A stretch of DNA of 12,872 bases, taken from NCBI GenBank assembly GCA_934636435.1, contig CAKUAQ010000048.1:1-12872 (forward strand). Direction: 5' to 3'. A program made the position numbers and the translations under genes. A model generated the notes under the pieces. The model had not been told where the DNA came from and made no database searches. It saw only the letters and a list, made by a program, of their open reading frames with translations. The stretch's first letter is position 1, and the number at the start of each line of letters is the position of its first letter. The stretch comes from an uncultured Eubacteriales bacterium. GTDB taxonomy: Bacteria; Bacillota; Clostridia; Oscillospirales; Acutalibacteraceae. Positions 5,406 to 12,645 of the stretch are shown piece by piece.

Positions 5406-6551
5406 ATGGAAAAGATCAGCAGTGAGAACGTTTTTGCACAGGACGCCAACACCGCGCCGCTGCGGCTCATCGCCATGAACGGCGCGCAGGATCTGGGTGA
5501 CCGGATCGAATGGCACCTCCAGAATTGGGCGAAAAAATGCGGCATTCAGGATCGGGATTTCCGCATCGAGGTGGATTGCCCCCGGTTTTCCTCCGGCGAC
5601 GCCAAGGGGCTGATCAAGTCCTCCGTCCGGGGTGACGACCTCTACATTCTGGTGGATGTGGGGAACTATAACTGCAAGTATTCCATGTATGGCTTTGAGA
5701 ACGCCATGTCCCCGGACGACCACTATCAGGACCTCAAGCGAATCATTCAGGCCACCGGCGGTAAGGCCAAGCGCATCAACGTGATCATGCCCAACCTGTA
5801 CGGCGGACGGCAGCACCGCCGCAGCTACCGGGAGAGTCTGGACTGCGCCGTAGCGCTGCAGGAGCTGCAGGCCATGGGTGTGGATAACATCGTCACCTTT
5901 GATGCCCACGACCCCCGGGTATGCAATGCGGTGCCCCTGATGGGCTTCGACAATCTGATGCCCTCCTATCAGGTGCTGAAATCCATGTTCCGCTCGGTGG
6001 AGGATCTGATGGTGGACCGGGATCACCTGATGGTCATCAGCCCCGACGAGGGCGCCCTGAACCGGAATATGTACTATGCCGTCAATTTGGGTGTCGATCT
6101 GGGTATGTTCTATAAGCGCCGGGACTATTCCCGGGTGGTTAACGGCCGTAACCCCATCGTAGCCCATGAATATCTGGGTGATTCGGTGGAGGGCAAGGAC
6201 GTATTCATCGCCGACGACATCATCGCCTCCGGCGAAAGTATGCTGGATATTGCCTATGAGATGAAGAAGCGCAAGGCCCGCCGCATTTTCGCCTATGCCA
6301 CCTACGCCATCTTCACCGCCGGTCTGGAGAAATTTGATAAAGCCTACGCCGACGGCATCGTAGACGGGGTGTTCGGCACCAACCTGACCTATCGCTCTCC
6401 GGAGCTGCTGGGGCGCCCCTGGTTCCATGAGGTGGATTGCTCCAAGTACATTGCGTATTATATTGCTGCGGTAAACCAGAACGTGTCCATTAGCACCCTG
6501 ATCGACTCTCACGAAAAGATTCAGAAGCTGCTGGAAAAGCACGGGCACTGA
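5406..6551 (+). CDS. prs: Ribose-phosphate pyrophosphokinase (PRPP synthetase), divergent long form
   Basis: A 381-aa cytosolic enzyme making PRPP from ribose 5-phosphate and ATP for purine, pyrimidine, His, Trp and NAD synthesis. Support: N-terminal phosphoribosyltransferase-fold half; RQHRRSYRES (135-144) in place of the usual catalytic-loop YARQDRK; FDAHDPRVCNAVP (165-177) in place of the HA-x-QIQGFF segment; and the PRPP-binding loop VFIADDIIASGESM (266-279), where classical enzymes have DDMIDT(A/G)GT. It is about 60 residues longer than classical Prs (about 315 aa), with an N-terminal extension and an insertion. I recall such forms from clostridia. ATG 5406 has GGAAGGGG upstream with rather long spacing. 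It is a single-gene unit with its own promoter and terminator. PRPP synthesis is likely but the loop changes leave some doubt. Confidence 0.82.
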   Translation: MEKISSENVFAQDANTAPLRLIAMNGAQDLGDRIEWHLQNWAKKCGIQDRDFRIEVDCPRFSSGDAKGLIKSSVRGDDLYILVDVGNYNCKYSMYGFENAMSPDDHYQDLKRIIQATGGKAKRINVIMPNLYGGRQHRRSYRESLDCAVALQELQAMGVDNIVTFDAHDPRVCNAVPLMGFDNLMPSYQVLKSMFRSVEDLMVDRDHLMVISPDEGALNRNMYYAVNLGVDLGMFYKRRDYSRVVNGRNPIVAHEYLGDSVEGKDVFIADDIIASGESMLDIAYEMKKRKARRIFAYATYAIFTAGLEKFDKAYADGIVDGVFGTNLTYRSPELLGRPWFHEVDCSKYIAYYIAAVNQNVSISTLIDSHEKIQKLLEKHGH

Positions 6552-6570
6552 TTGTCCACGGCAAGAGTCG

Positions 6571-6610
6571 GGCGGGTCGTGCTGCAAGGCACGTCCTGCC
6601 TGTTTTGTTG
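6571..6610 (+). terminator. Rho-independent terminator after prs
   Basis: GGCGGG-T-CGTGC pairs with GCACG-T-CCTGCC around the loop TGCAAG (one G-U pair, one T/T mismatch), followed by TGTTTTGTTG. Placed 20 bases after the prs stop. Confidence 0.75.
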
Positions 6611-6613
6611 TCG

Positions 6614-6693
6614 GCGGAAAATTCACAATTTTTTAGCAGAGTTTTCCGCAAATGCGGTATACTGTAAAGTGTGTCGGTCGGTGTTACCGACCG
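6614..6693 (+). promoter_or_regulatory. Promoter/leader of the lipid-kinase operon with nested dyads
   Basis: A -10-like TATACT lies at 6658-6663; no good -35 is seen at 16-18 bases, suggesting an activated or weak promoter. Dyads surround it: GCGGAAAA (6614-6621) with TTTTCCGC (6642-6649), perfect over 8 bp; CCGCA-AA-TGCGG (6646-6657) abutting the -10; and in the transcribed leader CGGTCGGT-GTT-ACCGACCG (6675-6693), a perfect 8-bp hairpin without a U-tract. Confidence 0.45.
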
Positions 6694-6757
6694 TCCGCAT
6701 CGGCATATACAGTTTGTTGTATACAGCCCCCAATTCTACTAATAGGAGAGTGACGTC

Positions 6758-7651
6758 ATGAGTCGAACCCTGTTGCTGATCATGAACCCCTATTCCGGCA
6801 TGAAAGTCGGGCGACGCTATCTGGCGGATATATTGGAGCGGTTTTGCCAGGAGGGGTATATTCCCACCGTCTTTATGACCACCGGTCCGGGCAATGGGCG
6901 GGAGTTGGCGCGGCAGTACGCCCCCTCCCACGACCTGTGCGTGGTCTGCGGCGGCGACGGCACCTTTAACGAGGTGGTGTCCGGCGTGGTGGAGAGCGGC
7001 TGCGACACCCCCATCGGGTATATCCCCTGCGGCAGCACCAACGATTTCGCCAACAGCATCGGATTGAATAAAAATCTGGTCAAGGCCGCCGAGGACATTC
7101 TGTCGGGCACGCCCCATACCTACGATGTGGGGCAGTTCGGCAGCCGATACTTTACCTATGTGGCCTCCTTCGGCGCGTTCACCCGGGTGTCCTATTCCAC
7201 CCCCCAGAATGTGAAGAACGCGCTGGGGCATTTGGCGTACATTCTGGAGGGGATCAAGGATCTGCCCTCCATCCGCCCCCGGCACGTACGGTTTGAGTGC
7301 GATAACGAGGTGTTTGAGGGGGATTATATTTTCGGTGCCATCAGCAACTCTACCTCCGTGGGCGGCATCCTCACGCTGGACCCGGACGCGGTGGATATGA
7401 ACGACGGCCTGTTTGAGCTGCTGCTCATCCGCAACCCGAAAAACGCCATTGAGCTGAGCGACTGCATCCGCGCCCTGCGGGATCAGACCTACGACTCGCC
7501 GCTGCTCACCTTCCACAGCACCGCCCGCCTGACCGTCACCGCCGAGCCGGATATGGACTGGACGCTGGACGGCGAAAAGGAAGAGGGACACACCCGGGTG
7601 GAGGTGCAGAATCTGCACAACGCCATTCGGCTTATTGCCAAACTCGGATAG
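6758..7651 (+). CDS. Diacylglycerol kinase-like lipid kinase (DgkB/YegS family)
   Basis: A 297-aa soluble or membrane-peripheral enzyme. The N-terminal NPYSG (residues 10-14) and the nucleotide-binding GGDGTFNEV (65-73) and PCGSTNDFA (90-98) are the family's signature DAGK-catalytic motifs. The C-terminal beta-sandwich half contains GGILTLDPDAVDMNDGLFELLLI and ends with the TLDGE element typical of DgkB/YegS proteins. Expected reaction: ATP-dependent phosphorylation of diacylglycerol to phosphatidic acid, recycling lipid headgroup by-products; other lipid substrates are possible. Length is normal. ATG 6758 follows AGGAGAG with good spacing. First gene of a three-gene operon; the next gene starts 12 bases after its stop. 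Confidence 0.88.
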   Translation: MSRTLLLIMNPYSGMKVGRRYLADILERFCQEGYIPTVFMTTGPGNGRELARQYAPSHDLCVVCGGDGTFNEVVSGVVESGCDTPIGYIPCGSTNDFANSIGLNKNLVKAAEDILSGTPHTYDVGQFGSRYFTYVASFGAFTRVSYSTPQNVKNALGHLAYILEGIKDLPSIRPRHVRFECDNEVFEGDYIFGAISNSTSVGGILTLDPDAVDMNDGLFELLLIRNPKNAIELSDCIRALRDQTYDSPLLTFHSTARLTVTAEPDMDWTLDGEKEEGHTRVEVQNLHNAIRLIAKLG

Positions 7652-7663
7652 GAGGACGACCGT

Positions 7664-8524
7664 ATGAAGCAGACAAAAGAACCCCTGCCCAAGCCCCATA
7701 TCCGCCGGGATTTTCTGAAGGAACACATTCGCCAGCACAAGGCGGTGTTCGCCGTCTATCTGGTTTTGCGGTTCATCGTGGTGGCGCTGCTGATTCTGGA
7801 GCTGGTGCAGAAGCAGTATGAGAGCGCATTTATCTGCGTATTGGTGCTGGTGCTGTTCGCCCTGCCCGCCTTTGTGCAAAAAAACTTAGGCATCCAGCTG
7901 CCCTCCACGCTGGAGATCCTCATTTTGCTGTTCATTTTCGCCGCCGAAATTCTGGGCGAACTGCAAAGCTACTATATTCATTTTGCCTATTGGGACACCA
8001 TCCTGCATACCACCAACGGCTTTGTGTGCGCCGCCTTCGGCTTTTCGCTGGTGGATATTCTCTGCCGTAATAAGCAGGAGAAATTCCGCCTGTCTCCCGT
8101 GTTCATGGCAGTGGTGGCGTTTTGCTTTTCCATGACCGTAGGGGTGCTGTGGGAATTTTTCGAGTATGGGATGGATCGGTTTGCCCACACGGATATGCAA
8201 AAGGACACGGTGATCCATTCCATCACCACCGTGGAGCTGGACGAGACCCAGTCCAATAAGGCCGTCACCATCGACGGCATCACCTCAGTGGTGATCAACG
8301 GACAGGATCTGGGACTGGGCGGCTATCTGGATATCGGTCTGCAGGACACCATGGAGGACCTGATGGTGAATTTTGTAGGCGCGGTGGTGTTCTGCTTCTT
8401 CGGCTTTTTCTACATCAAATATCGGGGACGGGGCAAAGCCGGTAAGGTGGCTGCCCAGTTTATCCCCACCATACGGGAGGAGGATACCGGTGACGCACCC
8501 GACACCCCGGCCCCGGCGGAATGA
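7664..8524 (+). CDS. Polytopic membrane protein, YjdF/DUF2238-like
   Basis: A 286-aa protein with about six hydrophobic helices (roughly 28-47, 55-71, 84-97, 112-132, 145-163, 233-252). Motifs I associate with the YjdF/DUF2238 family are present: YWDTILHTTNGF (109-120), GVLWEFFEYGMD (160-171) and GLQDTMEDLMVNFVGA (225-240). A polar loop of about 50 residues between helices five and six is Asp/Thr-rich. The C-terminus is a short acidic, Pro-rich tail. Biochemical function is unknown to me; conserved His/Glu/Asp in the membrane suggest a metal or lipid-handling role (inference). ATG 7664 follows TAGGAGG by eight bases. It overlaps the next gene by 35 bases, so the two are translationally coupled. 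Confidence 0.72.
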   Translation: MKQTKEPLPKPHIRRDFLKEHIRQHKAVFAVYLVLRFIVVALLILELVQKQYESAFICVLVLVLFALPAFVQKNLGIQLPSTLEILILLFIFAAEILGELQSYYIHFAYWDTILHTTNGFVCAAFGFSLVDILCRNKQEKFRLSPVFMAVVAFCFSMTVGVLWEFFEYGMDRFAHTDMQKDTVIHSITTVELDETQSNKAVTIDGITSVVINGQDLGLGGYLDIGLQDTMEDLMVNFVGAVVFCFFGFFYIKYRGRGKAGKVAAQFIPTIREEDTGDAPDTPAPAE

Positions 8525-9182
8525 TCGCTCCGCCGGCTGGCAGAAATACGGCCATTGGCTGTATGCCCTGATCCTCCCCCTGTATTTGGCGGGGTTCTTC
8601 ATCGAGGAGCATTTCATCGACGGCAGCGCCCCCTATCTGGTGTCCTATATGCCCATCGACGCCCACATTCCCTTTTGCGAATGGTGGTATATCTTCTATG
8701 TGCTGTGGTACCCCCTGTTGGGCGGGGTGGGGCTGTATCTGGCCTTCCGGGAGCCGGAGGGATTCAAGCGGTATATGACCTATATCGGCGTGAGCTTTTT
8801 CACGGCGCTGTTGCTGTTCGCCCTGATTCCCAATGGGCAGGATCTGCGCCCGGATCTGGCTGCACTGGGTCGGGAGAACCTGTTCACCCGGCTCATCGGG
8901 GTGCTGTATGCCTCCGACACCAATACCAATGTCTGTCCCAGCCTTCATGTGGTGGGATCGCTGGCGGCGGTGTTTGCCGTGCTGCATAGCGACCGGCTGC
9001 GGCGCACCCGGTGGGTGCCGATTTTGGTGGGGCTGCTGGCCTGTCTCATTTCCGTCTCCACGGTGATGATCAAGCAGCACTCTCTGCTGGACGTGGTGGT
9101 GGGTGTTCCCTATGCCCTGATCGTGTATCGTTTCATCTATTGGAGCTGCGGACGGGATATTACCCCCAAAAACACGCCATAA
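8490..9182 (+). CDS. PAP2-family membrane phosphatase / phosphotransferase
   Basis: A 230-aa integral membrane protein starting at GTG 8490, six bases after AGGAGG within the end of the upstream gene. Hydrophobic helices lie at about 21-39, 65-86, 96-113, 148-166, 175-193 and 202-217. The PAP2 catalytic motifs are present: CPSLHV (149-154, His153) and KQHSLLDVVVG (195-205, His197 and Asp201). The classical first motif KxxxxxxRP is not evident, as in the PAP2 branch related to inositol-phosphorylceramide synthases, where TNTNVCPSLHV-like segments occur. Expected role: dephosphorylation of phosphatidic acid or a polyprenyl pyrophosphate, or headgroup transfer. Pairing with the lipid kinase upstream suggests a phosphatidate/diacylglycerol cycle. 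Last gene of the operon; a terminator follows. Confidence 0.82.
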   Translation: MTHPTPRPRRNDRSAGWQKYGHWLYALILPLYLAGFFIEEHFIDGSAPYLVSYMPIDAHIPFCEWWYIFYVLWYPLLGGVGLYLAFREPEGFKRYMTYIGVSFFTALLLFALIPNGQDLRPDLAALGRENLFTRLIGVLYASDTNTNVCPSLHVVGSLAAVFAVLHSDRLRRTRWVPILVGLLACLISVSTVMIKQHSLLDVVVGVPYALIVYRFIYWSCGRDITPKNTP

Positions 9183-9198
9183 TTCATGCACTTTGCAC

Positions 9199-9237
9199 AA
9201 TCTCCGATTTGTCAAACCGATAAATCGGAGATTTTTT
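9199..9237 (+). terminator. Strong terminator after the lipid operon
   Basis: AATCTCCGATTT and AAATCGGAGATT form a perfect 12-bp stem around an 11-base loop, running into a T-tract. Confidence 0.92.
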
Positions 9238-9256
9238 CGTCGTTTTAGAAAAACTA

Positions 9257-9285
9257 TTGCAATGTTTTGCACACCAGTATATAAT
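9257..9285 (+). promoter_or_regulatory. Promoter of glgP with internal dyad
   Basis: TTGCAA (9257-9262), 17 bases, consensus TATAAT (9280-9285). A dyad TGCAA-TGTT-TTGCA spans 9258-9271, overlapping the -35 and spacer, a position where a bound regulator would block polymerase. It is not a good match to the CcpA cre consensus. Leader about 37 nt. Confidence 0.75.
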
Positions 9286-9328
9286 AGTAAGGAAGGCTTG
9301 TATCCTATCGAGAAAAGAGGGCATGACC

Positions 9329-11860
9329 ATGAAGAAAACCGAAAAGAACGACACCCCGGCGGCGACCCCCAAAAAGCCTGCCGCCAAAAAGAATACCGCG
9401 CCGAAGGCCGCATCGAAACCGGCGGCGAAACGACCCGCCGCAAAACGGCCGGTCTCCCAGCGGGCGGAGCTGAAAAAGCAGCTCACCGATAAGCTGCTGC
9501 ACAACTTTTCCGTACAGCCGGAGGAGGCTACCGACGAGCACCTCTACAATGCGCTGGTGCTGGTGCTGCGGGATCGGATGCGCACCCGGCGGGTGGAATA
9601 TATCCACGATACCTATGAGCAGAACGCCAAGCAGGTGTATTATCTCAGCATGGAGTTCCTCATGGGGCGTTCGCTGAAGAATACGCTGTATAATCTCAAT
9701 CTGACCGAGGACGCGGCGGCGGTGCTGCAGGAATTCGGAGCGAAGCTGGAGCCGCTGTTTGAGCTGGAGCCGGACGCGGGACTGGGCAACGGCGGTCTGG
9801 GGCGACTGGCGGCCTGTTTCCTGGACGGTTTGGCCACCCAGTCCATGCCCGCCATCGGCTATTCCCTTTTGTATGAATACGGTATTTTCCGCCAGAAGCT
9901 GGTGGACGGCTGGCAGACGGAGCTGCCGGATTTCTGGCTGCCCGGCGGCGAAAGTTGGCTGCTGCCCCGCCCGGAGCTGGCCAAAGAGGTGCGCTTTGAC
10001 GGCCACGTGAGCGAGTGGTGGGACGTCAACGGGTTCCACCATGTACGCCACGATGACGCCACCACCGTGATCGCCCAGCCCTTCGACCTGATGGTGGCAG
10101 GCAAGGACGGTCGGGGAGTGTCCACCCTGCGGCTGTGGCGCTCCACGGCCCCGGGTATGGATATGACCCTGTTCAATCAGGGCGAGTATATGCGCGCCAT
10201 GGAGCAGAAAGCCATGGCGGAGGTCATCACCCAGGTGCTGTATCCCGCCGACAATCACCGGGAGGGCAAGAGCCTGCGGCTGCGTCAGCAGTATTTCCTG
10301 GTGTCCGCCTCGGTGCAGGATATCGTGCAGCGCCATCTGGAGAAATACGGCACCATGGATAATCTGCCGGAGATGGCAGCGGTGCATATCAACGACACCC
10401 ATCCCACGCTGGCGATCCCGGAGCTGATGCGGATCCTGTTGGACGAATGCGGATACAGCTGGGAGGATGCCTATGGTATCGTGTCCCGCACCTTCGCCTA
10501 TACCAATCACACGGTGATGTCAGAAGCACTGGAGTGCTGGCCGGAGGATCTGTTTCAGGAGCGGCTTCCCCGCATTTATCAGATCGTGCGGGAGATCAAC
10601 CGCCGGTACAGCGAGGAGATGATGGCGGCCACCGGCGGCGATACCGAAAAGGTCAGCCGCATGGCCATCATCAGCTATGGGCTCATCAAAATGGCAAACC
10701 TGTGCGTGGCGGTGTGCCATTCGGTCAACGGCGTGTCCAAGCTGCACAGCGAGATCGTCAAGCATACCGTGTTCCCGGAGGCGTATGCCGTCCATCCGGA
10801 GAAATTCACCAATGTGACCAACGGCATCGCCCACCGGCGCTGGCTGTGTCAGGCGAATCCGGAGCTGGCGGCATGGATCACCGGGCATATCGGGGACGGC
10901 TTTGTGCTGGATGCCGCTCAGCTGGAGCGGCTGAAGCCCTTGGCGGAGGATGCCGCCGCCCGACAGGAATTCATGGCCATCAAGCACCGCAATAAGGAGC
11001 GGCTGGCTGCCTATATTCAGCAGCAAAACGGCATCTCGGTGGACCCGGACAGCCTGTTCGACATTCAGGTCAAGCGGCTGCATGAATATAAGCGGCAGCA
11101 TCTCAACGCCCTGCATATCCTCAGCACCTATCTGAAGCTGAAGGATGATCCCCATATGGAGTTCACCCCCCGCACCTATATTTTCGGTGCCAAGTCCGCA
11201 CCGGGCTACTTTCTGGCGAAGGAGATCATCCGGTTCATCTGCAAGCTGGGGCAGCTCATCGACAGCGACCCGGCGGTACGGGATAAGCTGAAGATCGTGT
11301 ATATCGAGGACTACCGGGTGACTCTGGCGGAGCTGCTGATGCCCGCCGCCGATATCAGCGAGCAGATCTCGCTGGCCGGCACCGAGGCCAGCGGCACCGG
11401 CAATATGAAGCTGATGATGAACGGTGCTTTGACATTGGGCACGCTGGACGGCGCCAATGTGGAGATCCGCGATGCCGTGGGCGAGGACAATATGTTCCTG
11501 TTCGGCATGCGCACCGAGGAGGTGGAGGCGCTGAAGCGGCAGGGCTACGATCCCCGGCGGTTCTATAACGAGAATCCGGAGATCCACCGCTCCATCGACT
11601 TCATGCTCCACGGCTTTGAGGGGCGCAGCTATGCCGAGGTGGCATCCTCCCTCACCGACCGGGACCCCTATATGGTGCTGGCGGATTACGCCGATTATTG
11701 CCGGGCGCAGGCCGCCTCCGGTGCTCTCTACCGGGATACGGAGGAATGGGCAAAGAAAGCGCTGCTGAACACCGCCGGCAGCGGCGTGTTTGCCTCCGAC
11801 CGCGCCATTCGGGATTATTCCGACCGCATCTGGCACGTCCGTCCGGTAAACATGAAATAA
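9329..11860 (+). CDS. glgP: Glycogen (alpha-glucan) phosphorylase with Lys/Ala/Pro-rich N-terminal tail
   Basis: An 843-aa cytosolic enzyme, family GT35: phosphorolysis of alpha-1,4-glucan ends to glucose 1-phosphate. Support: YYLSMEFLMGRSLKNTL just after the tail; EPDAGLGNGGLGRLAACFLDGLATQ; VHINDTHPTLAIPELMRILLD; TNVTNGIAHRRWL; VKRLHEYKRQ; and the pyridoxal phosphate site EASGTGNMK with Lys694 (codon at 11408). Residues 46-843 match the usual length of about 800. Residues 1-45 are an added low-complexity Lys/Ala/Pro/Arg tail resembling histone H1 C-termini, not normal for the family. Two in-frame ATGs occur; the second (9329) has GAGG eight bases upstream, the first (9323) only two. An in-frame TTG at 9257 is the promoter -35. 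Single-gene unit. Confidence 0.95.
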   Translation: MKKTEKNDTPAATPKKPAAKKNTAPKAASKPAAKRPAAKRPVSQRAELKKQLTDKLLHNFSVQPEEATDEHLYNALVLVLRDRMRTRRVEYIHDTYEQNAKQVYYLSMEFLMGRSLKNTLYNLNLTEDAAAVLQEFGAKLEPLFELEPDAGLGNGGLGRLAACFLDGLATQSMPAIGYSLLYEYGIFRQKLVDGWQTELPDFWLPGGESWLLPRPELAKEVRFDGHVSEWWDVNGFHHVRHDDATTVIAQPFDLMVAGKDGRGVSTLRLWRSTAPGMDMTLFNQGEYMRAMEQKAMAEVITQVLYPADNHREGKSLRLRQQYFLVSASVQDIVQRHLEKYGTMDNLPEMAAVHINDTHPTLAIPELMRILLDECGYSWEDAYGIVSRTFAYTNHTVMSEALECWPEDLFQERLPRIYQIVREINRRYSEEMMAATGGDTEKVSRMAIISYGLIKMANLCVAVCHSVNGVSKLHSEIVKHTVFPEAYAVHPEKFTNVTNGIAHRRWLCQANPELAAWITGHIGDGFVLDAAQLERLKPLAEDAAARQEFMAIKHRNKERLAAYIQQQNGISVDPDSLFDIQVKRLHEYKRQHLNALHILSTYLKLKDDPHMEFTPRTYIFGAKSAPGYFLAKEIIRFICKLGQLIDSDPAVRDKLKIVYIEDYRVTLAELLMPAADISEQISLAGTEASGTGNMKLMMNGALTLGTLDGANVEIRDAVGEDNMFLFGMRTEEVEALKRQGYDPRRFYNENPEIHRSIDFMLHGFEGRSYAEVASSLTDRDPYMVLADYADYCRAQAASGALYRDTEEWAKKALLNTAGSGVFASDRAIRDYSDRIWHVRPVNMK

Positions 11861-11899
11861 GCCCGCCCAACGCGGCACAGGGCCGCTGTTCCGTAAAAT

Positions 11900-11919
11900 C
11901 GGGGAGATTCCCCTCCCCG
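11900..11919. repeat. GC-rich inverted repeat after glgP
   Basis: CGGGGAG-ATTCCC-CTCCCCG, a perfect 7-bp stem just upstream of the main terminator. Without a U-tract it may only add 3'-end stability. Confidence 0.4.
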
Positions 11920-11928
11920 TATATTTCC

Positions 11929-11972
11929 GAAAGCAAAAAGGTCTGCGAAAATTCGCAGACCTTTTTGCTTTC
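11929..11972. terminator. Bidirectional terminator between glgP and the XRE gene
   Basis: A perfect 21-bp inverted repeat with a 2-base centre. The GC-rich core GGTCTGCGAA/TTCGCAGACC is flanked by A5 on one side and T5 on the other, so either strand yields hairpin plus U-tract. It lies between convergent genes and probably ends both transcripts. Confidence 0.9.
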
Positions 11973-12140
11973 ACCTTTTCATCACCCATCCGCCGACCGC
12001 GCACGCCTTTTCGCCGCCGCTCCCATAAGCCGCCATTCCCTTGTCGCGGATATGAGCCCAACCGTGCATCGTACCCATTCATGTCCCCGGTGCATCGCGT
12101 TGCAGCGGCTGTTCGCGCATGGGGGCTCCGTCGCAGGCTT
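11973..12140. other. Non-coding stretch downstream of the XRE gene
   Basis: No protein-like frame on either strand. It would be the 3' untranslated part of the leftward XRE transcript before the bidirectional terminator. Confidence 0.4.
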
Positions 12141-12473
12141 TTATTCGTCCCGCAGGCGGTTCCTGTATAGGCGCAGCAGCAGCTTGCCCTCCTCGATGAG
12201 CAGCTCCTGCCGGTCAGCCGGCAGACTGCGAAAAATGCGCAGCAGCTCACGCTCCGATTCCGCATCCGTCTCCTGCATACCGTGGTTGAGCAGATAATCC
12301 ACCGATACATCAAAATAATCTGCGATGCGCTTGAGCGTTTCGTGGTCGGGCTCGCGGCTGTTTTGAATATAGTTGCCGAGCGTTGAGGCGGCGATGTTCA
12401 GATCGGCCGCCATTTGCTTTTGCGTGATGCCCTTTTCGGCCAGCAGCCCACGCAGAGTTTCTCCGAAACGCAT
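12141..12473 (-). CDS. Small XRE-family transcriptional regulator
   Basis: A 110-aa protein. Residues 3-65 are a typical XRE/Cro-CI helix-turn-helix: LRGLLAEKGITQKQMAADLN, then IAASTLGNYIQNSREPDHET and LKRIADYFDVSVDYLLNHG. The C-terminal 40 residues are a charged helix (ESERELLRIFRSLPADRQEL and onward) likely used for dimerisation. There is no S24 peptidase or other sensor domain. ATG 12473 follows AAGGAG with six-base spacing; the frame is open upstream to 12572 but that part lacks a ribosome site. It diverges from the membrane-anchored protein at 12646, so it may control that gene and itself (inference). Local DNA is more AT-rich than the metabolic genes. Confidence 0.85.
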   Translation of the reverse strand: MRFGETLRGLLAEKGITQKQMAADLNIAASTLGNYIQNSREPDHETLKRIADYFDVSVDYLLNHGMQETDAESERELLRIFRSLPADRQELLIEEGKLLLRLYRNRLRDE

Positions 12474-12507
12474 ACGTATCTCCTTTCGAGCAGCCTTAAC
12501 AGGATAT

Positions 12508-12526
12508 ATGTATAAGTATGATACAT
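12508..12526. repeat. Inverted repeat in the XRE promoter region
   Basis: ATGTAT-N7-ATACAT, perfect 6-bp arms, about 35 bases upstream of the XRE start. It overlaps -10-like hexamers of the leftward promoter (TATCAT with TAGAAA 17 bases upstream on the minus strand is the best pair seen). Possible autoregulatory site. Confidence 0.35.
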
Positions 12527-12557
12527 GAGCGGAAGATTCATTTCTACCGTGTAACTC

Positions 12558-12575
12558 GTTTTGTGTTGACAAAAC
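12558..12575. promoter_or_regulatory. Operator-like dyad over the rightward -35
   Basis: GTTTTGT-GTTG-ACAAAAC has perfect 7-bp arms and covers the TTGACA of the promoter for the 12646 gene. A natural site for the divergent XRE regulator; inferred from position. Confidence 0.5.
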
Positions 12576-12594
12576 TATATTTGTGTATTATAAT
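12566..12594 (+). promoter_or_regulatory. Full-consensus sigma-A promoter
   Basis: TTGACA (12566-12571), exactly 17 bases, TATAAT (12589-12594). All twelve bases match consensus, so the promoter should be very strong unless repressed. Start near 12601, leader about 45 nt. Confidence 0.92.
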
Positions 12595-12645
12595 GAATTT
12601 CAGCAGCCGAAAAGGGCGAATTGTTTTGTTTAAGGAGGAATGAAT

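Noticed and set aside
4989..6626. A 545-codon open frame on the minus strand opposite prs
   Set aside because: It is the antisense of a motif-bearing gene in GC-rich DNA, has His/Val/Gly-rich composition, and no ribosome site at its start.
6623..7879. A 418-codon minus-strand frame opposite the lipid kinase
   Set aside because: Antisense of a clear DAG-kinase gene, with low-complexity Gln/His/Gly-rich sequence.
9257..9328. Upstream TTG start that would extend glgP by 24 residues
   Set aside because: The TTG is the -35 element of the glgP promoter and lies upstream of the transcription start; the ATG at 9329 has a good ribosome site.
9305..12313. Two long minus-strand open frames (401 and 597 codons) opposite glgP
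   Set aside because: They mirror glgP codons; the composition is typical of antisense frames in GC-rich genes and the second also runs through the terminator and into the XRE gene.
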